DNA of 64,000 nt from an uncultured Muribaculaceae bacterium (GCA_944320595.1 CALUIB010000039.1:1-64000); one strand, 5' to 3'; positions 9,670 to 19,138 are shown, numbered from the stretch's first letter. A program made the numbers and translations. The notes: generated by a model not told the origin, from the letters alone.

Positions 9670-11199
9670 TTATTGATTATACATATTTTCGACTGTATTC
9701 AGCATTTTTAGAGTTGCCTGTATGGCGGCTTCAATTTGGTCGGCATCAAGGCCGCGCGTTTTTATTATATGCCCATTGTGTTCCCAAGTAATATTTGTTT
9801 GGACAAGTGCATCGGTTCTTCCTCCCGGCGGAATGCTTACAGTGTAGTTTGTAAGCATTGGGAAGTGCCGGTTAAGGTTTTCGTTATATATTTTTTTTAC
9901 GGCTTTCACGAAAGCATCATATTGACCGTCGCCGACTGCACTCTGCTGGTATTCAACACCATTAACTTCTAATTTTATTGTCGCCGTTGGGCGCAGACCT
10001 TGCGTCAGACTGAGGGCATAATTTATAATGCGAACCTTGTTCGTTGTTGGCGAAGAGTGCTTTAACACATCTGAAACGATGTATGGTAAGTCATCGGGAG
10101 TGACTATTTCTTTTTTATCTCCGAGTTCTATAACACGTTGTGTGACTTTTTTGATGTCGTTTTCAGAAAGTTCAATGCCGAGAGCCTCAAGGTTTTTCCG
10201 AATATTGGCTTTGCCGGACATTTTCCCAAGGGCATATTGACGTTCGCGGCCAAATCTTTCGGGCAGCAGGTCGTTGTAGTAAAGATTGCTTTTGTTGTCC
10301 CCGTCGGCATGAACTCCTGCACATTGAGTGAAAACAAATTCTCCGACTACAGGCTGATTTGGCGGAACAACAATGCCAGAAAAAGATTCAACGATGTGGC
10401 TAACCTTGTTGATATTGGTTTCATTTATGCCAGTAGTCTTGTGCAGCATATCGTGCACTACTGCCACTACACTTGCGAGAGGGGCATTCCCTGCCCGTTC
10501 GCCCAGCCCGTTAATGGTGCAGTGCAACCCTTGTATGCCAACAAGACCTGCGGCAAAGGAGTTGGCTGTGGCCAAATCGTAATCATTGTGAGCATGAAAA
10601 TCGAAACGGGCATCAGGGTATTGGTTGACCATTCGTTTGCAGTATTCATACACTTGATTTGGATTTAATATGCCGAGGGTGTCGGGTAGCATAAATCGCT
10701 TTATGGGAAGTTGAATTAGGCGGTCCATGAGGTCATATACATATTGCGGAGACTTGGTTATGCCATTAGACCAGTCTTCGAGATAAATGTTTACATTAAG
10801 TCCATTGTCGGCAGCTTGCATCACATTGGCGTATATGTCATTGTAGTGTTCGTCAAGAGACTTTCCAAGTTGGAGTTCACAATGTTTTAATGACCCTTTA
10901 GCCAAGAAATTGATGGCACAGCCGCCCACACCCTTAACCCATTCAATGGAAAGACCATTATCTATGAACCCAAGGATTTCTATTTTATGTATATTGTTTG
11001 TGGCTCTGGCCCAATCGCATACCGACTTGACCGACTCAAATTCACCCGATGACACACGAGCGGAGGCAATCTCGATGCGAGGCACATTTAGTTCACACAA
11101 TACGAGCCTTGTGATATTCAGTTTTTCGGAAGTGGAGAACGACACGCCCGAAGTTTGTTCCCCTTCGCGCAATGTCGTGTCCAATAGTTCTATCTGCAT
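9670..11199 (-). CDS. Second 2-isopropylmalate/citramalate synthase family enzyme
   Basis: A 509-residue DRE-TIM metallolyase. The N-terminus LLDTTLREGEQTSGV and the metal-binding HAHNDYDLA and NGLGERAGN motifs fit alpha-isopropylmalate/citramalate synthases, and a LeuA-type dimerisation/allosteric domain forms the last ~130 residues (NYALSLTQGLRPTATIKLEV). A canonical LeuA sits at the head of the same operon, so this paralogue is more likely a (R)-citramalate synthase (pyruvate + acetyl-CoA), feeding LeuCD and LeuB to make 2-oxobutyrate for isoleucine. That specificity is inferred from context; a second isopropylmalate synthase is the alternative. It starts 5 nt after the leuD stop. Confidence 0.82.
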   Translation of the reverse strand: MQIELLDTTLREGEQTSGVSFSTSEKLNITRLVLCELNVPRIEIASARVSSGEFESVKSVCDWARATNNIHKIEILGFIDNGLSIEWVKGVGGCAINFLAKGSLKHCELQLGKSLDEHYNDIYANVMQAADNGLNVNIYLEDWSNGITKSPQYVYDLMDRLIQLPIKRFMLPDTLGILNPNQVYEYCKRMVNQYPDARFDFHAHNDYDLATANSFAAGLVGIQGLHCTINGLGERAGNAPLASVVAVVHDMLHKTTGINETNINKVSHIVESFSGIVVPPNQPVVGEFVFTQCAGVHADGDNKSNLYYNDLLPERFGRERQYALGKMSGKANIRKNLEALGIELSENDIKKVTQRVIELGDKKEIVTPDDLPYIVSDVLKHSSPTTNKVRIINYALSLTQGLRPTATIKLEVNGVEYQQSAVGDGQYDAFVKAVKKIYNENLNRHFPMLTNYTVSIPPGGRTDALVQTNITWEHNGHIIKTRGLDADQIEAAIQATLKMLNTVENMYNQ

Positions 11200-11203
11200 A
11201 ACT

Positions 11204-11803
11204 TTAGTAAATTAATGGACGAGTTTGTTCCCATTCCTTTATTTTGTCGAGATTGTTTATCAAGAAGTCGATGTCATCAAAACCGTTTAACAGGCAATCT
11301 TTTTTATAAGGACTAATGTCGAAACATTCCGTTTGATTGGTTGCATTGTTTGTCACTGTTTGCTTGATAAGGTTCACAGTTACAGTAGTGTCGTGGTCGG
11401 TTTCAATTGAAGAAAATAATTCGGAAAGGAATTTTTCGGATACTACGACAGGTAATAAACAGTTGTTCAATGCGTTATTCTTGAAAATATCAGCAAAAAA
11501 GCTTGAAATAACGACCTTAAAACCATATCCTGCAACAGCCCAGGCAGCATGCTCGCGGCTTGATCCGGAACCAAAATTTTTCCCAGCCACAAGTATCGAA
11601 CCGTGGTATTGAGAGTCATTCAGTACGAATGATTTTATAGGGTTACCGTTATTGTCGTATCGCCAATCCCGAAAAAGATTTTCGCCAAAGCCTTTGCGTG
11701 ATGTGGCTTTAAGAAATCGTGCCGGGATTATTTGGTCGGTATCGATGTTTTCACGATGAATTGGGATGCAGGTAGATGTGAGAGTCTGAAATTTATCTTT
11801 CAT
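11204..11803 (-). CDS. leuD: 3-isopropylmalate dehydratase small subunit
   Basis: Small (swivelling-domain) subunit of isopropylmalate isomerase, 199 residues. Family motifs visible are RENIDTDQIIPARFLK near residue 19 and GKNFGSGSSREHAAWA near 73, followed by SFFADIFKNNALNN. Works with LeuC, the Fe-S subunit, encoded 18 nt upstream. Length is normal for bacterial LeuD. Confidence 0.95.
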   Translation of the reverse strand: MKDKFQTLTSTCIPIHRENIDTDQIIPARFLKATSRKGFGENLFRDWRYDNNGNPIKSFVLNDSQYHGSILVAGKNFGSGSSREHAAWAVAGYGFKVVISSFFADIFKNNALNNCLLPVVVSEKFLSELFSSIETDHDTTVTVNLIKQTVTNNATNQTECFDISPYKKDCLLNGFDDIDFLINNLDKIKEWEQTRPLIY

Positions 11804-11821
11804 AATGATAGCTTTTTGTAG

Positions 11822-13213
11822 TTATAATAAAGTCGGGTCGGTGATTTTGCCCGTAATTGCAGCGGCAGCAGCCACAAGAGGCCCGGCAAGAATTGTTCGG
11901 GCTCCAGGGCCTTGCCTACCTTCAAAATTACGGTTTGATGTGGAAACGGCATATTTTCCGGCAGGGATTTTATCTTCGTTCATTGCAAGGCAGGCCGAAC
12001 AGCCAGGTTGCCTAATTTCAAAACCTGCATCTTCAAGAATTTTGTCGATACCTTCACTTTTAATTTGATTTACAACCTTCCATGAGCCCGGTACAAGCCA
12101 AACTGTGACATTTTGAGCTTTCTGTTTGCCTTTTACCAAAGATGCAAAAGCGCGAAAGTCCTCGATGCGCCCATTGGTGCAGCTGCCAAGGAAAACGTAA
12201 TCGATTGGCATACCTTCCAACTTTTGGCCAGGTTGAAATCCCATGTATTCAAGGGATTTTGAGAATGATATGCGTCCTGCGTCGTCAATATCTTCGAGCA
12301 GTGGAATAGTTTCAGTTATTGCTATTCCCATGCCAGGGTTAGTTCCATAAGTTATGCGAGGGGCGATGTCGGCTGCGTCAAAAACTATTTCTTTGTCGAA
12401 TATGGCATCATCGCCGCTGTACAATGTTTCCCAGTAGGAGAGTGCTTTGTCCCAGCTTTTACCTTTGGGGGCATATTCTTTGCCTTCAAGATAGCTGAAT
12501 GTGGTTTCATCGGGGGCAATCATTCCGCCGCGTGCTCCCATTTCTATGCTTAGGTTGCATACAGTCATGCGTTCTTCCATCGACATATTACGAATTGTTT
12601 CACCAGCATATTCGACGAAATAGCCTGTGGCACCGCCCGTTGTCATTTTGCTGATTATATAAAGGGCAACATCCTTTGCCGTAACACGTGGTTTCAGTTT
12701 CCCGTTGATGGTTATGCGCATGGTTTTAGGCTTGGGTTGTATAATACATTGCGAGGCTAAAACCATCTCGACTTCGCTTGTACCTATGCCAAAGGCTACT
12801 GCTCCAAAAGCTCCATGCGTAGATGTGTGGCTGTCGCCACAAACTATGGTGTAACCAGGTAAAGTTAAACCATTCTCAGGCCCTATAACATGGATAATAC
12901 CATTTTTAGGGTTGCCTAAGCCAAATAATGTGAGGCCAAAGTCTTTTGCATTTTTTGTCAAAGCTTCGACCTGGTTCCTTGACACAGGATCGGCAATTGG
13001 CTGTTCCTGATGCAATGTAGGAATGTTATGGTCGGGGGAGCAAAATGTTTTTTCTGGCCTGAATACTGTTATTCCACGTTCACGCATATCATTGAACGCT
13101 TGCGGACTGGTTACCTCGTGGCAATAGTGCCTATCAATATATAAAAGGGATGTTCCGCCCGGAACCGTTTTTACCGTATGTGAATCCCAGATTTTGTCAA
13201 ATAGTGTGTTCAT
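11822..13213 (-). CDS. leuC: 3-isopropylmalate dehydratase large subunit
   Basis: The [4Fe-4S] aconitase-type subunit that isomerises 2- to 3-isopropylmalate, 463 residues. The cluster-ligand Cys residues are in FLGSCTNGR and in GCSACLAMN (CxxC). HTS-type substrate motifs are also seen: [13 protein letters not shown] and the N-terminal [16 protein letters not shown]. Second gene of the operon, 15 nt after leuA. Confidence 0.96.
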   Translation of the reverse strand: MNTLFDKIWDSHTVKTVPGGTSLLYIDRHYCHEVTSPQAFNDMRERGITVFRPEKTFCSPDHNIPTLHQEQPIADPVSRNQVEALTKNAKDFGLTLFGLGNPKNGIIHVIGPENGLTLPGYTIVCGDSHTSTHGAFGAVAFGIGTSEVEMVLASQCIIQPKPKTMRITINGKLKPRVTAKDVALYIISKMTTGGATGYFVEYAGETIRNMSMEERMTVCNLSIEMGARGGMIAPDETTFSYLEGKEYAPKGKSWDKALSYWETLYSGDDAIFDKEIVFDAADIAPRITYGTNPGMGIAITETIPLLEDIDDAGRISFSKSLEYMGFQPGQKLEGMPIDYVFLGSCTNGRIEDFRAFASLVKGKQKAQNVTVWLVPGSWKVVNQIKSEGIDKILEDAGFEIRQPGCSACLAMNEDKIPAGKYAVSTSNRNFEGRQGPGARTILAGPLVAAAAAITGKITDPTLL

Positions 13214-13228
13214 ATTTATGTATGTGGG

Positions 13229-14728
13229 TTAGTGGACAAATTTATTAATGGCATCGATAAACGCTTCGGCTGATGCTGCTACAATATCGGTATTTGCTGA
13301 GAAACCATGATAATGATTGTCTTCGTATTCTACGGTTATGTGAACCTTGCCCACATCATTGCTGCCCCTGGTAATGGCTTGGATGAGGAACTCTTCTACA
13401 ATCATTCGGCGATGGATTATTTGTTTTATGGCATTAATTGCTGCATCAACAGGCCCGTTGCCCGAAGAGCAAGCCTCGAATTTCTCGGATGCAATGTTCA
13501 GGCACACGCTTGCCACCGATTGCAGCCCAATGCCTGAGGTGACCTGTAAGAATTCAAGTTTGATGCGAGCGTCTTTGTTTAGATGCTTGCCTACAAGCAT
13601 CATTATGTCATCATCGTTAATGTCTTTTTTACGGTCGGCAAGTTTGAGGAATGATTCGTAAGCTTTGTCGAGATCTTCTTTTGAAAGTTCCACTCCAAGC
13701 AGGTGCAAACGGTGTTTCAATGCTGCACGTCCGCTGCGAGCCGTCAGCACGATGGAGTTTTCATCGATGCCGACATCATTGGGGTCGATTATTTCATAGC
13801 TTTCCCTGTTTTTCAATACTCCGTCTTGGTGAATGCCCGAAGAGTGCGCAAAAGCATTACGTCCGACAATAGCCTTATTGGGTTGAACTGGCATATTCAT
13901 TAGGCTCGAAACCATTCGGCTTGTTTTGTATATGCGTGTGGTATTAATATTGGTAGTAATATCTAATTCCTTGTGGCTTTTAAAAATCATTGCGACTTCT
14001 TCAAGCGAAGTATTACCTGCGCGTTCGCCTATGCCATTTATAGTGACTTCGGCTTGTCGTGCACCGTTGAGTATTCCGCAAATTGTATTTGCAGTAGCCA
14101 TTCCTAGGTCGTTATGGCAGTGTGTCGCTATTATTGCCTTATCGATGCCATTTACATTGTCGATTAAGTATTTGATTTTTGCTCCGAATACTTCAGGCAG
14201 GCAATAACCGGTTGTATCGGGAATATTTACGACAGTAGCTCCTGCCTTTATTACAGCCTCAATGACACGAGCAAGGTATTCATTGTCGGTTCGTCCGGCA
14301 TCTTCGGCATAGAATTGTACATCTTCAACAAATGTTTTTGCATATTTCACAGCGGCCACAGCTCGTTCGATTATTTCTTCACGGGTGGAATTAAATTTAT
14401 ATTTGATATGGTAGTCAGATGTACCGATGCCCGTGTGTATGCGTTTCCGCTTGGCATATTGCAAAGCTTCGGCAGCAACTTTTATATCATTCTCCACAGC
14501 CCGGGTTAAAGCACAAATAGTTGGCCATGTGACAGCCTTTGAAATTTCTACCACCGAGTGGAAGTCGCCAGGGCTTGATACCGGGAAACCGGCTTCGATT
14601 ACATCAACGCCAAGTTCTTCGAGAGCCTTTGCTACTTCCACTTTCTCAACTGTGTTGAGCTGGCAACCGGGAACTTGTTCACCATCACGCAGTGTGGTGT
14701 CAAAAATGTAAAGTCTGTTATTGTCCAT
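13229..14728 (-). CDS. leuA: 2-isopropylmalate synthase
   Basis: Condenses 2-oxoisovalerate with acetyl-CoA, the committed step of leucine synthesis. The 499-residue protein has the DRE-TIM signature [16 protein letters not shown] at residues 9-24, metal ligands in [19 protein letters not shown], and a C-terminal leucine-sensing domain (last ~120 residues). The ATG at 14728 is only 13 nt after the poly-U end of the attenuator hairpin (14741-14773), so expression depends on read-through of that terminator. First structural gene of leuA-leuC-leuD-synthase-leuB. Confidence 0.96.
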   Translation of the reverse strand: MDNNRLYIFDTTLRDGEQVPGCQLNTVEKVEVAKALEELGVDVIEAGFPVSSPGDFHSVVEISKAVTWPTICALTRAVENDIKVAAEALQYAKRKRIHTGIGTSDYHIKYKFNSTREEIIERAVAAVKYAKTFVEDVQFYAEDAGRTDNEYLARVIEAVIKAGATVVNIPDTTGYCLPEVFGAKIKYLIDNVNGIDKAIIATHCHNDLGMATANTICGILNGARQAEVTINGIGERAGNTSLEEVAMIFKSHKELDITTNINTTRIYKTSRMVSSLMNMPVQPNKAIVGRNAFAHSSGIHQDGVLKNRESYEIIDPNDVGIDENSIVLTARSGRAALKHRLHLLGVELSKEDLDKAYESFLKLADRKKDINDDDIMMLVGKHLNKDARIKLEFLQVTSGIGLQSVASVCLNIASEKFEACSSGNGPVDAAINAIKQIIHRRMIVEEFLIQAITRGSNDVGKVHITVEYEDNHYHGFSANTDIVAASAEAFIDAINKFVH

Positions 14729-14740
14729 ATTTTCTGATAT

Positions 14741-14773
14741 AAAAAAGCCTTTCTTTTTTTGAGGAAGAAAGGC
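14741..14773 (-). terminator. Attenuator terminator of the leu operon
   Basis: On the minus strand, GCCTTTCTT (14773-14765) pairs perfectly with AAGAAAGGC (14755-14747), followed by six U residues (14746-14741). It lies between the leader-peptide gene and leuA. GGAAGA at 14855-14850, just after the leader stop codon, is complementary to TCTTCC in the 5' arm/loop and is a candidate antiterminator strand. Confidence 0.9.
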
Positions 14774-14861
14774 GTGTTATTTTAGATGAAATGCTAAAAA
14801 TTGGTATTATAAAAGAGGTCAATACCCATTCATTTTTTATAACGACTTATCTTCCGCTACT

Positions 14862-14921
14862 TTATGGTGATAGTAGTAGATAACTTAGAATAAAGCCTGA
14901 TATAATACCGTTGTAATTCAT
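14862..14921 (-). CDS. leu operon leader peptide (19 aa)
   Basis: ATG at 14921 opens a 19-codon reading frame, MNYNGIISGFILSYLLLSP, ending in TAA at 14864-14862. It contains four Leu codons, all CTA (three consecutive), and three Ile codons. It begins about 14 nt after the expected transcription start from the promoter at 14942-14972 and precedes the attenuator terminator. Ribosome stalling at the CTA run when Leu-tRNA is scarce would leave the segment after the stop codon free to pair with the terminator arm. The arrangement is that of classical leader-peptide attenuation; the reading frame is too short to be recognised by homology. Confidence 0.88.
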   Translation of the reverse strand: MNYNGIISGFILSYLLLSP

Positions 14922-14941
14922 GCTGGAAAATATTGATGATG

Positions 14942-14972
14942 CAAATTTAAGCTATTAATGTTAAATTGCAAA
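14942..14972 (-). promoter_or_regulatory. Promoter of the leu operon (TTTG-N19-TAAATTTG)
   Basis: On the minus strand, TTTG (14972-14969) and TAAATTTG (14949-14942) are separated by 19 nt, an exact match to the Bacteroidetes sigma-AB consensus. The leader peptide ATG is 20 nt downstream of the -7 box. Confidence 0.88.
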
Positions 14973-15030
14973 TAAAACGCAATAAAAAAAATGTTTTGAT
15001 TTTGATTTTTTAGAATTTCTGCATCGACAA

Positions 15031-15693
15031 TTAAAAGTTTATTCCAATTTTAACTGATAGGCCGCTATAGTTGTTGATGTCATTGTATATATTGTCGGTG
15101 GAATAATAGCTATCCATATTCATAAATGTATATGCGAGTATGATATGGGACTTAAACTCTTGTGTTGTATATAAATTAAATCCAAGTCCGGCAGACCCAT
15201 AGAAAGAATTTTGGTTTATCCCATCGGTTAAAGTATTGAAAGAATACCCCATTTTTAAATCGAAGAAACAAAGCGTTGGGTTGCGAGTAAAAGAAGTGCG
15301 GAGCATTGCATATACGGGAATTGCCGTGTAGCTGTTGCCTATTGCGCTTTTTATTCCAGCACCGACACCCAATGTTCTGATAATACCGTTTTTGTAACCA
15401 AAATGCGCATCGATGTCGATTGAAGACATATCGTTGCCCGACATATCAATGGAACTGCCTATATCGGCACCCCAAGTGAAGTGGTTGGGCTGTGCAGGGT
15501 GGGTGTCTGTTGTCAATGAAGCCTCATCTTGATTCAAGATAACAATGCTTGTGGGACCGTCATTTTCACCAATATATGATGTATTTTCCATTCCATAAGT
15601 CCATATTGCTGGGGCGGATGAAATCACGCATGAAAGCAGCAGTCTTTTTATATGCCTGTTTAATAAATATTTATGATTAAAAATGTGCCTCAT
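15031..15693 (-). CDS. Probable outer-membrane beta-barrel protein
   Basis: A 220-residue protein of unrecognised family. The start at 15693 (MRHIFNHKYLL...) is preferred: reading can continue upstream to 15810, but that would include the rpoD terminator. The N-terminus has a hydrophobic export segment (RLLLSCVISSAPAIW). The remainder alternates polar and hydrophobic residues as in transmembrane strands (FTWGADIGSSIDM, YGSAGLGFNLYT, SHIILAYTFM) and ends GLSVKIGINF, with a terminal Phe typical of outer-membrane barrels. It resembles small porin-like or OmpW/OprF-type proteins only in general form. It lies between rpoD and the leu promoter. Confidence 0.6.
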   Translation of the reverse strand: MRHIFNHKYLLNRHIKRLLLSCVISSAPAIWTYGMENTSYIGENDGPTSIVILNQDEASLTTDTHPAQPNHFTWGADIGSSIDMSGNDMSSIDIDAHFGYKNGIIRTLGVGAGIKSAIGNSYTAIPVYAMLRTSFTRNPTLCFFDLKMGYSFNTLTDGINQNSFYGSAGLGFNLYTTQEFKSHIILAYTFMNMDSYYSTDNIYNDINNYSGLSVKIGINF

Positions 15694-15743
15694 TTCATTC
15701 GATTTTTTTGCTAAGATAGTAAAAAAAACTGTAATGTATATAA

Positions 15744-15777
15744 CAAAAAAACGGCTTTTGAATATTTCAAGAGCCGT
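15744..15777 (-). terminator. Terminator of rpoD
   Basis: On the minus strand ACGGCTCTTGAA (15777-15766) pairs with TTCAAAAGCCGT (15762-15751) with one C-A mismatch and a 3-nt loop, followed by a run of seven U. It is 22 nt after the rpoD stop. Confidence 0.85.
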
Positions 15778-15799
15778 TAGACAGTACTTTATAAAAAAA

Positions 15800-16660
15800 T
15801 TAGTCACCAAGATATGATTTCAGCAAGCGACTTTTTTGGCCTTTGAGCCGTCGTATCGCTTTTTCTTTGATTTGGCGAACCCGTTCTCGTGTCAAATCGA
15901 ACTTTGCACCGATTTCTTCCAATGTCATTTCTTGGCATCCTATGCCGAAGAACATCTTCAAAATGTCGCGTTCGCGCTCATGCAATTGATTGAGGGCACG
16001 TTCTACTTCTTTTGAAAGAGATTCTTGGTTCAGCGAAGAGTCGGCCATAGGGGAGTCATCATTGGGGAGTACATCGAGCAGGCTGTTGTCTTCACCTTCG
16101 ACAAATGGCGCATCAACCGAAATGTGGCGACCCGATACTTTTAATGTGTCGGAAATCTTATCTACTGGTATTTCAAGCTTGTTGGCAAGTTCTTCGGCCG
16201 AAGGACGACGTTCGTTTTCTTGTTCAAACTTGGAGAATGCCTTGCTGATTTTGTTGAGAGAACCGACCTGATTGAGCGGCAATCGTACAATGCGAGATTG
16301 CTCGGCAAGTGCTTGCAAAATAGATTGCCTAATCCACCACACGGCGTATGAAATGAACTTAAAACCACGAGTTTCATCAAATTTCTGTGCAGCTTTAATC
16401 AAGCCGAGATTGCCTTCATTGATTAAGTCGGGGAGACTTAATCCTTGGTTCTGATATTGTTTTGCAACAGAAACTACAAAACGCAGGTTGGCTCGCGTTA
16501 ATTTCTCCAATGCCGCATGGTCGCCTTTCTTGATTGCTTGAGCAAGTTCAACTTCCTCTTCCACGGTAATCAAGTCTTCTCGTCCAATTTCTTGGAGGTA
16601 CTTGTCAAGTGAAGCGCTCTCACGGTTGGTAATTGATTTGGTAATCTTTAATTGTCTCAT
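15800..16660 (-). CDS. rpoD: Primary RNA polymerase sigma factor (RpoD/SigA, Bacteroidetes type)
   Basis: A 286-residue group 1 sigma factor lacking region 1.1, as is usual in Bacteroidetes. Region 1.2 begins [20 protein letters not shown]. Region 2 contains [28 protein letters not shown] and the promoter-melting [16 protein letters not shown]. Region 3 begins [13 protein letters not shown]. The region 4 helix-turn-helix is [24 protein letters not shown] near residues 240-265. It should recognise the TTTG/TAnnTTTG promoters seen throughout this window. Monocistronic, with its own promoter and terminator. Confidence 0.97.
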   Translation of the reverse strand: MRQLKITKSITNRESASLDKYLQEIGREDLITVEEEVELAQAIKKGDHAALEKLTRANLRFVVSVAKQYQNQGLSLPDLINEGNLGLIKAAQKFDETRGFKFISYAVWWIRQSILQALAEQSRIVRLPLNQVGSLNKISKAFSKFEQENERRPSAEELANKLEIPVDKISDTLKVSGRHISVDAPFVEGEDNSLLDVLPNDDSPMADSSLNQESLSKEVERALNQLHERERDILKMFFGIGCQEMTLEEIGAKFDLTRERVRQIKEKAIRRLKGQKSRLLKSYLGD

Positions 16661-16683
16661 TTATGCTTAGAGCTTTTAGTATG

Positions 16684-16691
16684 CAAAGTTA
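16684..16691 (-). promoter_or_regulatory. -7 box (TAACTTTG) of rpoD
   Basis: The minus-strand TAACTTTG matches TAnnTTTG and is 23 nt before the rpoD ATG. A TTG lies 24 nt upstream, wider than the usual spacing. The rest of the 16661-17002 stretch holds a short GCCTAA/TTAGGC hairpin at 16751-16765, two copies of ttatgtaatgc, and the terminator at 16910-16945; no gene is seen. Confidence 0.55.
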
Positions 16692-16909
16692 GGAATAATA
16701 TTTCAATAATGCTGCCAATTATTGCAAAAAAATAAGAGTACAATAATTGTGCCTAATGTTTAGGCTGATGGCGTTAATTAAAGACATATTTTATGTAATG
16801 CATATGCCATATACTTTATGTAATGCCATTCATAGATATATAACAATCTTGATATGTAAAATGTTGCAGTAATAATCGTTTTTTTTGATGTTAATGAGTT
16901 CTAATAAAG

Positions 16910-16945
16910 CAGGCGGCAATCTTGTGGAATTGCCGCCTGTTTTGT
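16910..16945 (-). terminator. Terminator downstream of degP
   Basis: CAGGCGGCAAT (16910-16920) and ATTGCCGCCTG (16929-16939) form a perfect 11-bp GC-rich stem with an 8-nt loop. It lies 63 nt past the degP stop. The minus-strand tail is CTTTATT; the plus-strand tail TTTTGTT is slightly more U-rich, but no plus-strand gene leads into it. Confidence 0.75.
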
Positions 16946-17002
16946 TAGAGCATTATTATGTTATTGGCTATGCTGTGCCAGATTTTAACCTGAAATATTT
17001 TC

Positions 17003-18520
17003 TTAATCGGCCAAATTGACAGCATAGTAATCTTTTGCCCCGGTAGGATATACGCCAGATACAAACATCACCTTGTCGTTGTCCGAGCTGTTCATGATGG
17101 AGTTGTATATGGCCTTGACATCATCTTGGGAATTGATGCGCTTGCCGTTTATGTCGAGTATTATAAATCCGTCTTTTATACCGGCATCTTTGAATTTCCC
17201 GGCCTTAAGTCCGGCCACTTGCACACCTGAATTTAAGCCGAGGCTTTGCTTTGTACTTTTTGAAAGTTGCTTGAATGCGCAGCCGAGCGACGTAAAATCG
17301 GTAGCTTTGGTGATTGTGGTGCTGCCTTGATTGTTCTTCATCGTGGCCTTGGTAGTGCGGGTCTTATTGTCGCGAATGTAGGTTATTTCTACTGTGTCGC
17401 CAGGACGCAATTTGTTCATTTGCTCCATCATTTGCCCACTGTTTTTTACGGGATTTCCGCCTAATTTAATGATTACGTCACCTTCTTTTATCCCAGCCTC
17501 CATTGCGGCACTTTGTTCGCTTACTTCTCCCACATATATACCGTCATTGGTAGCTGTAATTCCCTTTTCACGAGCCATGTCGGCAGTTAGTTCAACGTAT
17601 GATATGCCTAAAACGGCTCTTTGTACGGTGCCATATTGCTGTATGTCGGTAACAATCTTTTTTACAAGTGCCGAAGGTATGGCAAATGAGCATCCAGCAT
17701 AATCACCAGTTTGGGAGTATATGGCAGTGTTGATGCCCACTAATTCTCCATTTGTGTTTACCAATGCTCCTCCACTATTGCCTTTGTTGACTGCAGCATC
17801 GGTTTGTATGTATGATTCAATTCCCATCGAGCGACCGTGGGTGGCAGAACTTATGCTGCGAGCCTTTGCACTGACTATACCGGCTGTTACGGTTGAAGTG
17901 AAACCGAATGGATTGCCAACGGCCAATACCCATTCTCCAACTTTCAAGGCGTCGGAATCTCCGAATGGAATTGTTGGAAGGTCTTCTCCGTCGATCTTCA
18001 GCAAAGCTACATCTGATGAGGCATCGGTTCCGATGATGGTTGCGTTGTAGGTACTATTGTCGTTGAGGGTCACTTCAAGTTTCTCTGCACCTTCTATCAC
18101 ATGGTTATTGGTGACGATATATCCATCAGATGTTATGATGACCCCTGAGCCTAATCCTAATGGTTGCGGTGTGGCATCATCTTGTTGCTGGCGCTGTCCT
18201 CGTCCATAGCCGGGGCCAAAAAAGAATTCGAAAGGGTCGATGAACTGTTGGCGAGAACTGCGAGGCGTAGCATAGCTTTTAATACATACTACCGCATTGA
18301 CCGATTTTTCGGCAGCAATGGTGAAATCGGTATCAAATGAAGCTGTTGCTGAAGCCCTATAGAAGTGGCCGGCAGCATCAACATTGCTGTTGCTTGAAAT
18401 TTCGTTTACGAAATTTCCATTATCTCTGCCGCCAATGGTAGATGTAGCCACAATTGTGACGGCAGATCCAAGTATTGATGCACCTAATAACAAGAGTGCG
18501 AATTTAGCTGTTTGTTTCAT
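17003..18520 (-). CDS. degP: Periplasmic serine protease Do/DegP (HtrA)
   Basis: A 505-residue envelope protein quality-control protease. A signal peptide covers about residues 1-29. The trypsin-like triad is H140 (TNNHVIEGA), D170 (GTDASSDVALLK) and S249 (KGNSGGAL). Two PDZ domains follow at about 310-400 (GIYVGEVSEQSAAMEAGIKEG) and 420-500 (GVQVAGLKAGKFKDAGIKDG). The Q-rich loop after residue 108 is the LA-loop region. Monocistronic. Upstream, TACTTTTA at about 18591-18598 is a degenerate -7 box; no stress-type promoter could be assigned. Confidence 0.95.
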   Translation of the reverse strand: MKQTAKFALLLLGASILGSAVTIVATSTIGGRDNGNFVNEISSNSNVDAAGHFYRASATASFDTDFTIAAEKSVNAVVCIKSYATPRSSRQQFIDPFEFFFGPGYGRGQRQQQDDATPQPLGLGSGVIITSDGYIVTNNHVIEGAEKLEVTLNDNSTYNATIIGTDASSDVALLKIDGEDLPTIPFGDSDALKVGEWVLAVGNPFGFTSTVTAGIVSAKARSISSATHGRSMGIESYIQTDAAVNKGNSGGALVNTNGELVGINTAIYSQTGDYAGCSFAIPSALVKKIVTDIQQYGTVQRAVLGISYVELTADMAREKGITATNDGIYVGEVSEQSAAMEAGIKEGDVIIKLGGNPVKNSGQMMEQMNKLRPGDTVEITYIRDNKTRTTKATMKNNQGSTTITKATDFTSLGCAFKQLSKSTKQSLGLNSGVQVAGLKAGKFKDAGIKDGFIILDINGKRINSQDDVKAIYNSIMNSSDNDKVMFVSGVYPTGAKDYYAVNLAD

Positions 18521-18730
18521 AATAAGTATTGTTAAATTATATCGTATTTTAAAATTTGCTAACTTAAAAATTAACCTTTAATTCGGGTGTAAAAGTAGGA
18601 CATATTTCAATACGCTGTACACATAAGTGCTTTTATTTATGATAAATTAATAGGGATTTGTACGGTTTTAGAACAAATTAATCCTTGTCTTGAATATGGA
18701 TGCAATGTAAATTACTGTGGTGTGTTGTCG

Positions 18731-18792
18731 GCACAAAAAAGACGAATGTATTTTGTGCTGCACGTGATTTGTGCCATTTTACCATAAAATGG
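18731..18792. repeat. Two adjacent hairpins in the degP-IS intergenic region
   Basis: GCACAAAA (18731-18738) pairs with TTTTGTGC (18751-18758), and CCATTTTA (18774-18781) pairs with TAAAATGG (18785-18792) over a 3-nt loop. They lie in the 620-nt stretch between degP and the transposase fragment, upstream of the promoter at 18836. They may be a remnant of an IS terminus; no function is assigned. Confidence 0.5.
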
Positions 18793-18835
18793 TGTAGGCT
18801 GCGGCTTGGTAAATACAAATTTAGGTAAAACATGA

Positions 18836-18866
18836 TTTGCTCAGTGTTCGCCTTGCACTATCTTTG
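18836..18866 (+). promoter_or_regulatory. Orphan consensus promoter (TTTG-N19-TATCTTTG)
   Basis: TTTG (18836-18839) and TATCTTTG (18859-18866) with a 19-nt spacer match the Bacteroidetes consensus exactly. Downstream there is only a 35-codon reading frame (18907-19014) and then antisense IS sequence. It probably drove a gene, perhaps the glycosyltransferases or an IS gene, that has since been disrupted. Confidence 0.75.
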
Positions 18867-18906
18867 CCGGGGATAATCAAAAGGCTGTATCTGATTGATA
18901 CACAGA

Positions 18907-19014
18907 ATGGAATTGAATAGTGCGATATTTCAGGTAACGATTCAGCAACTTCAGAACGCTCTGACCTGCTGTGGTTTGCCTCATGGTTTTCAAACGACTA
19001 TTTCGTATTTGTAA
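18907..19014 (+). CDS. Short reading frame behind the orphan promoter (35 aa)
   Basis: ATG at 18907 begins MELNSAIFQ and stops at 19012-19014 after 35 codons. It lies about 35 nt after the expected start of transcription from the 18836-18866 promoter. The first nine residues have the flavour of the N-terminal region protein of ISAon1-type elements, which would make it a truncated IS gene, but the remaining residues are not recognised. It could be a chance frame. Confidence 0.25.
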   Translation: MELNSAIFQVTIQQLQNALTCCGLPHGFQTTISYL

Positions 19015-19138
19015 AGATACTTTTTTATCCCATATAGCCTAGTCATTACCGATTTTTTTAGGGATTTCGCCGTTGCCCTGTTCTGAAAACGGCTTTTGGC
19101 TTGATGCGCGTAAGCTCATTTCGGGGGGCAGTAGATTT

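Noticed and set aside
15694-15810. N-terminal extension of the outer-membrane protein to 15810
   Set aside because: It runs across the rpoD terminator and ends inside rpoD; the ATG at 15693 gives a better export signal.
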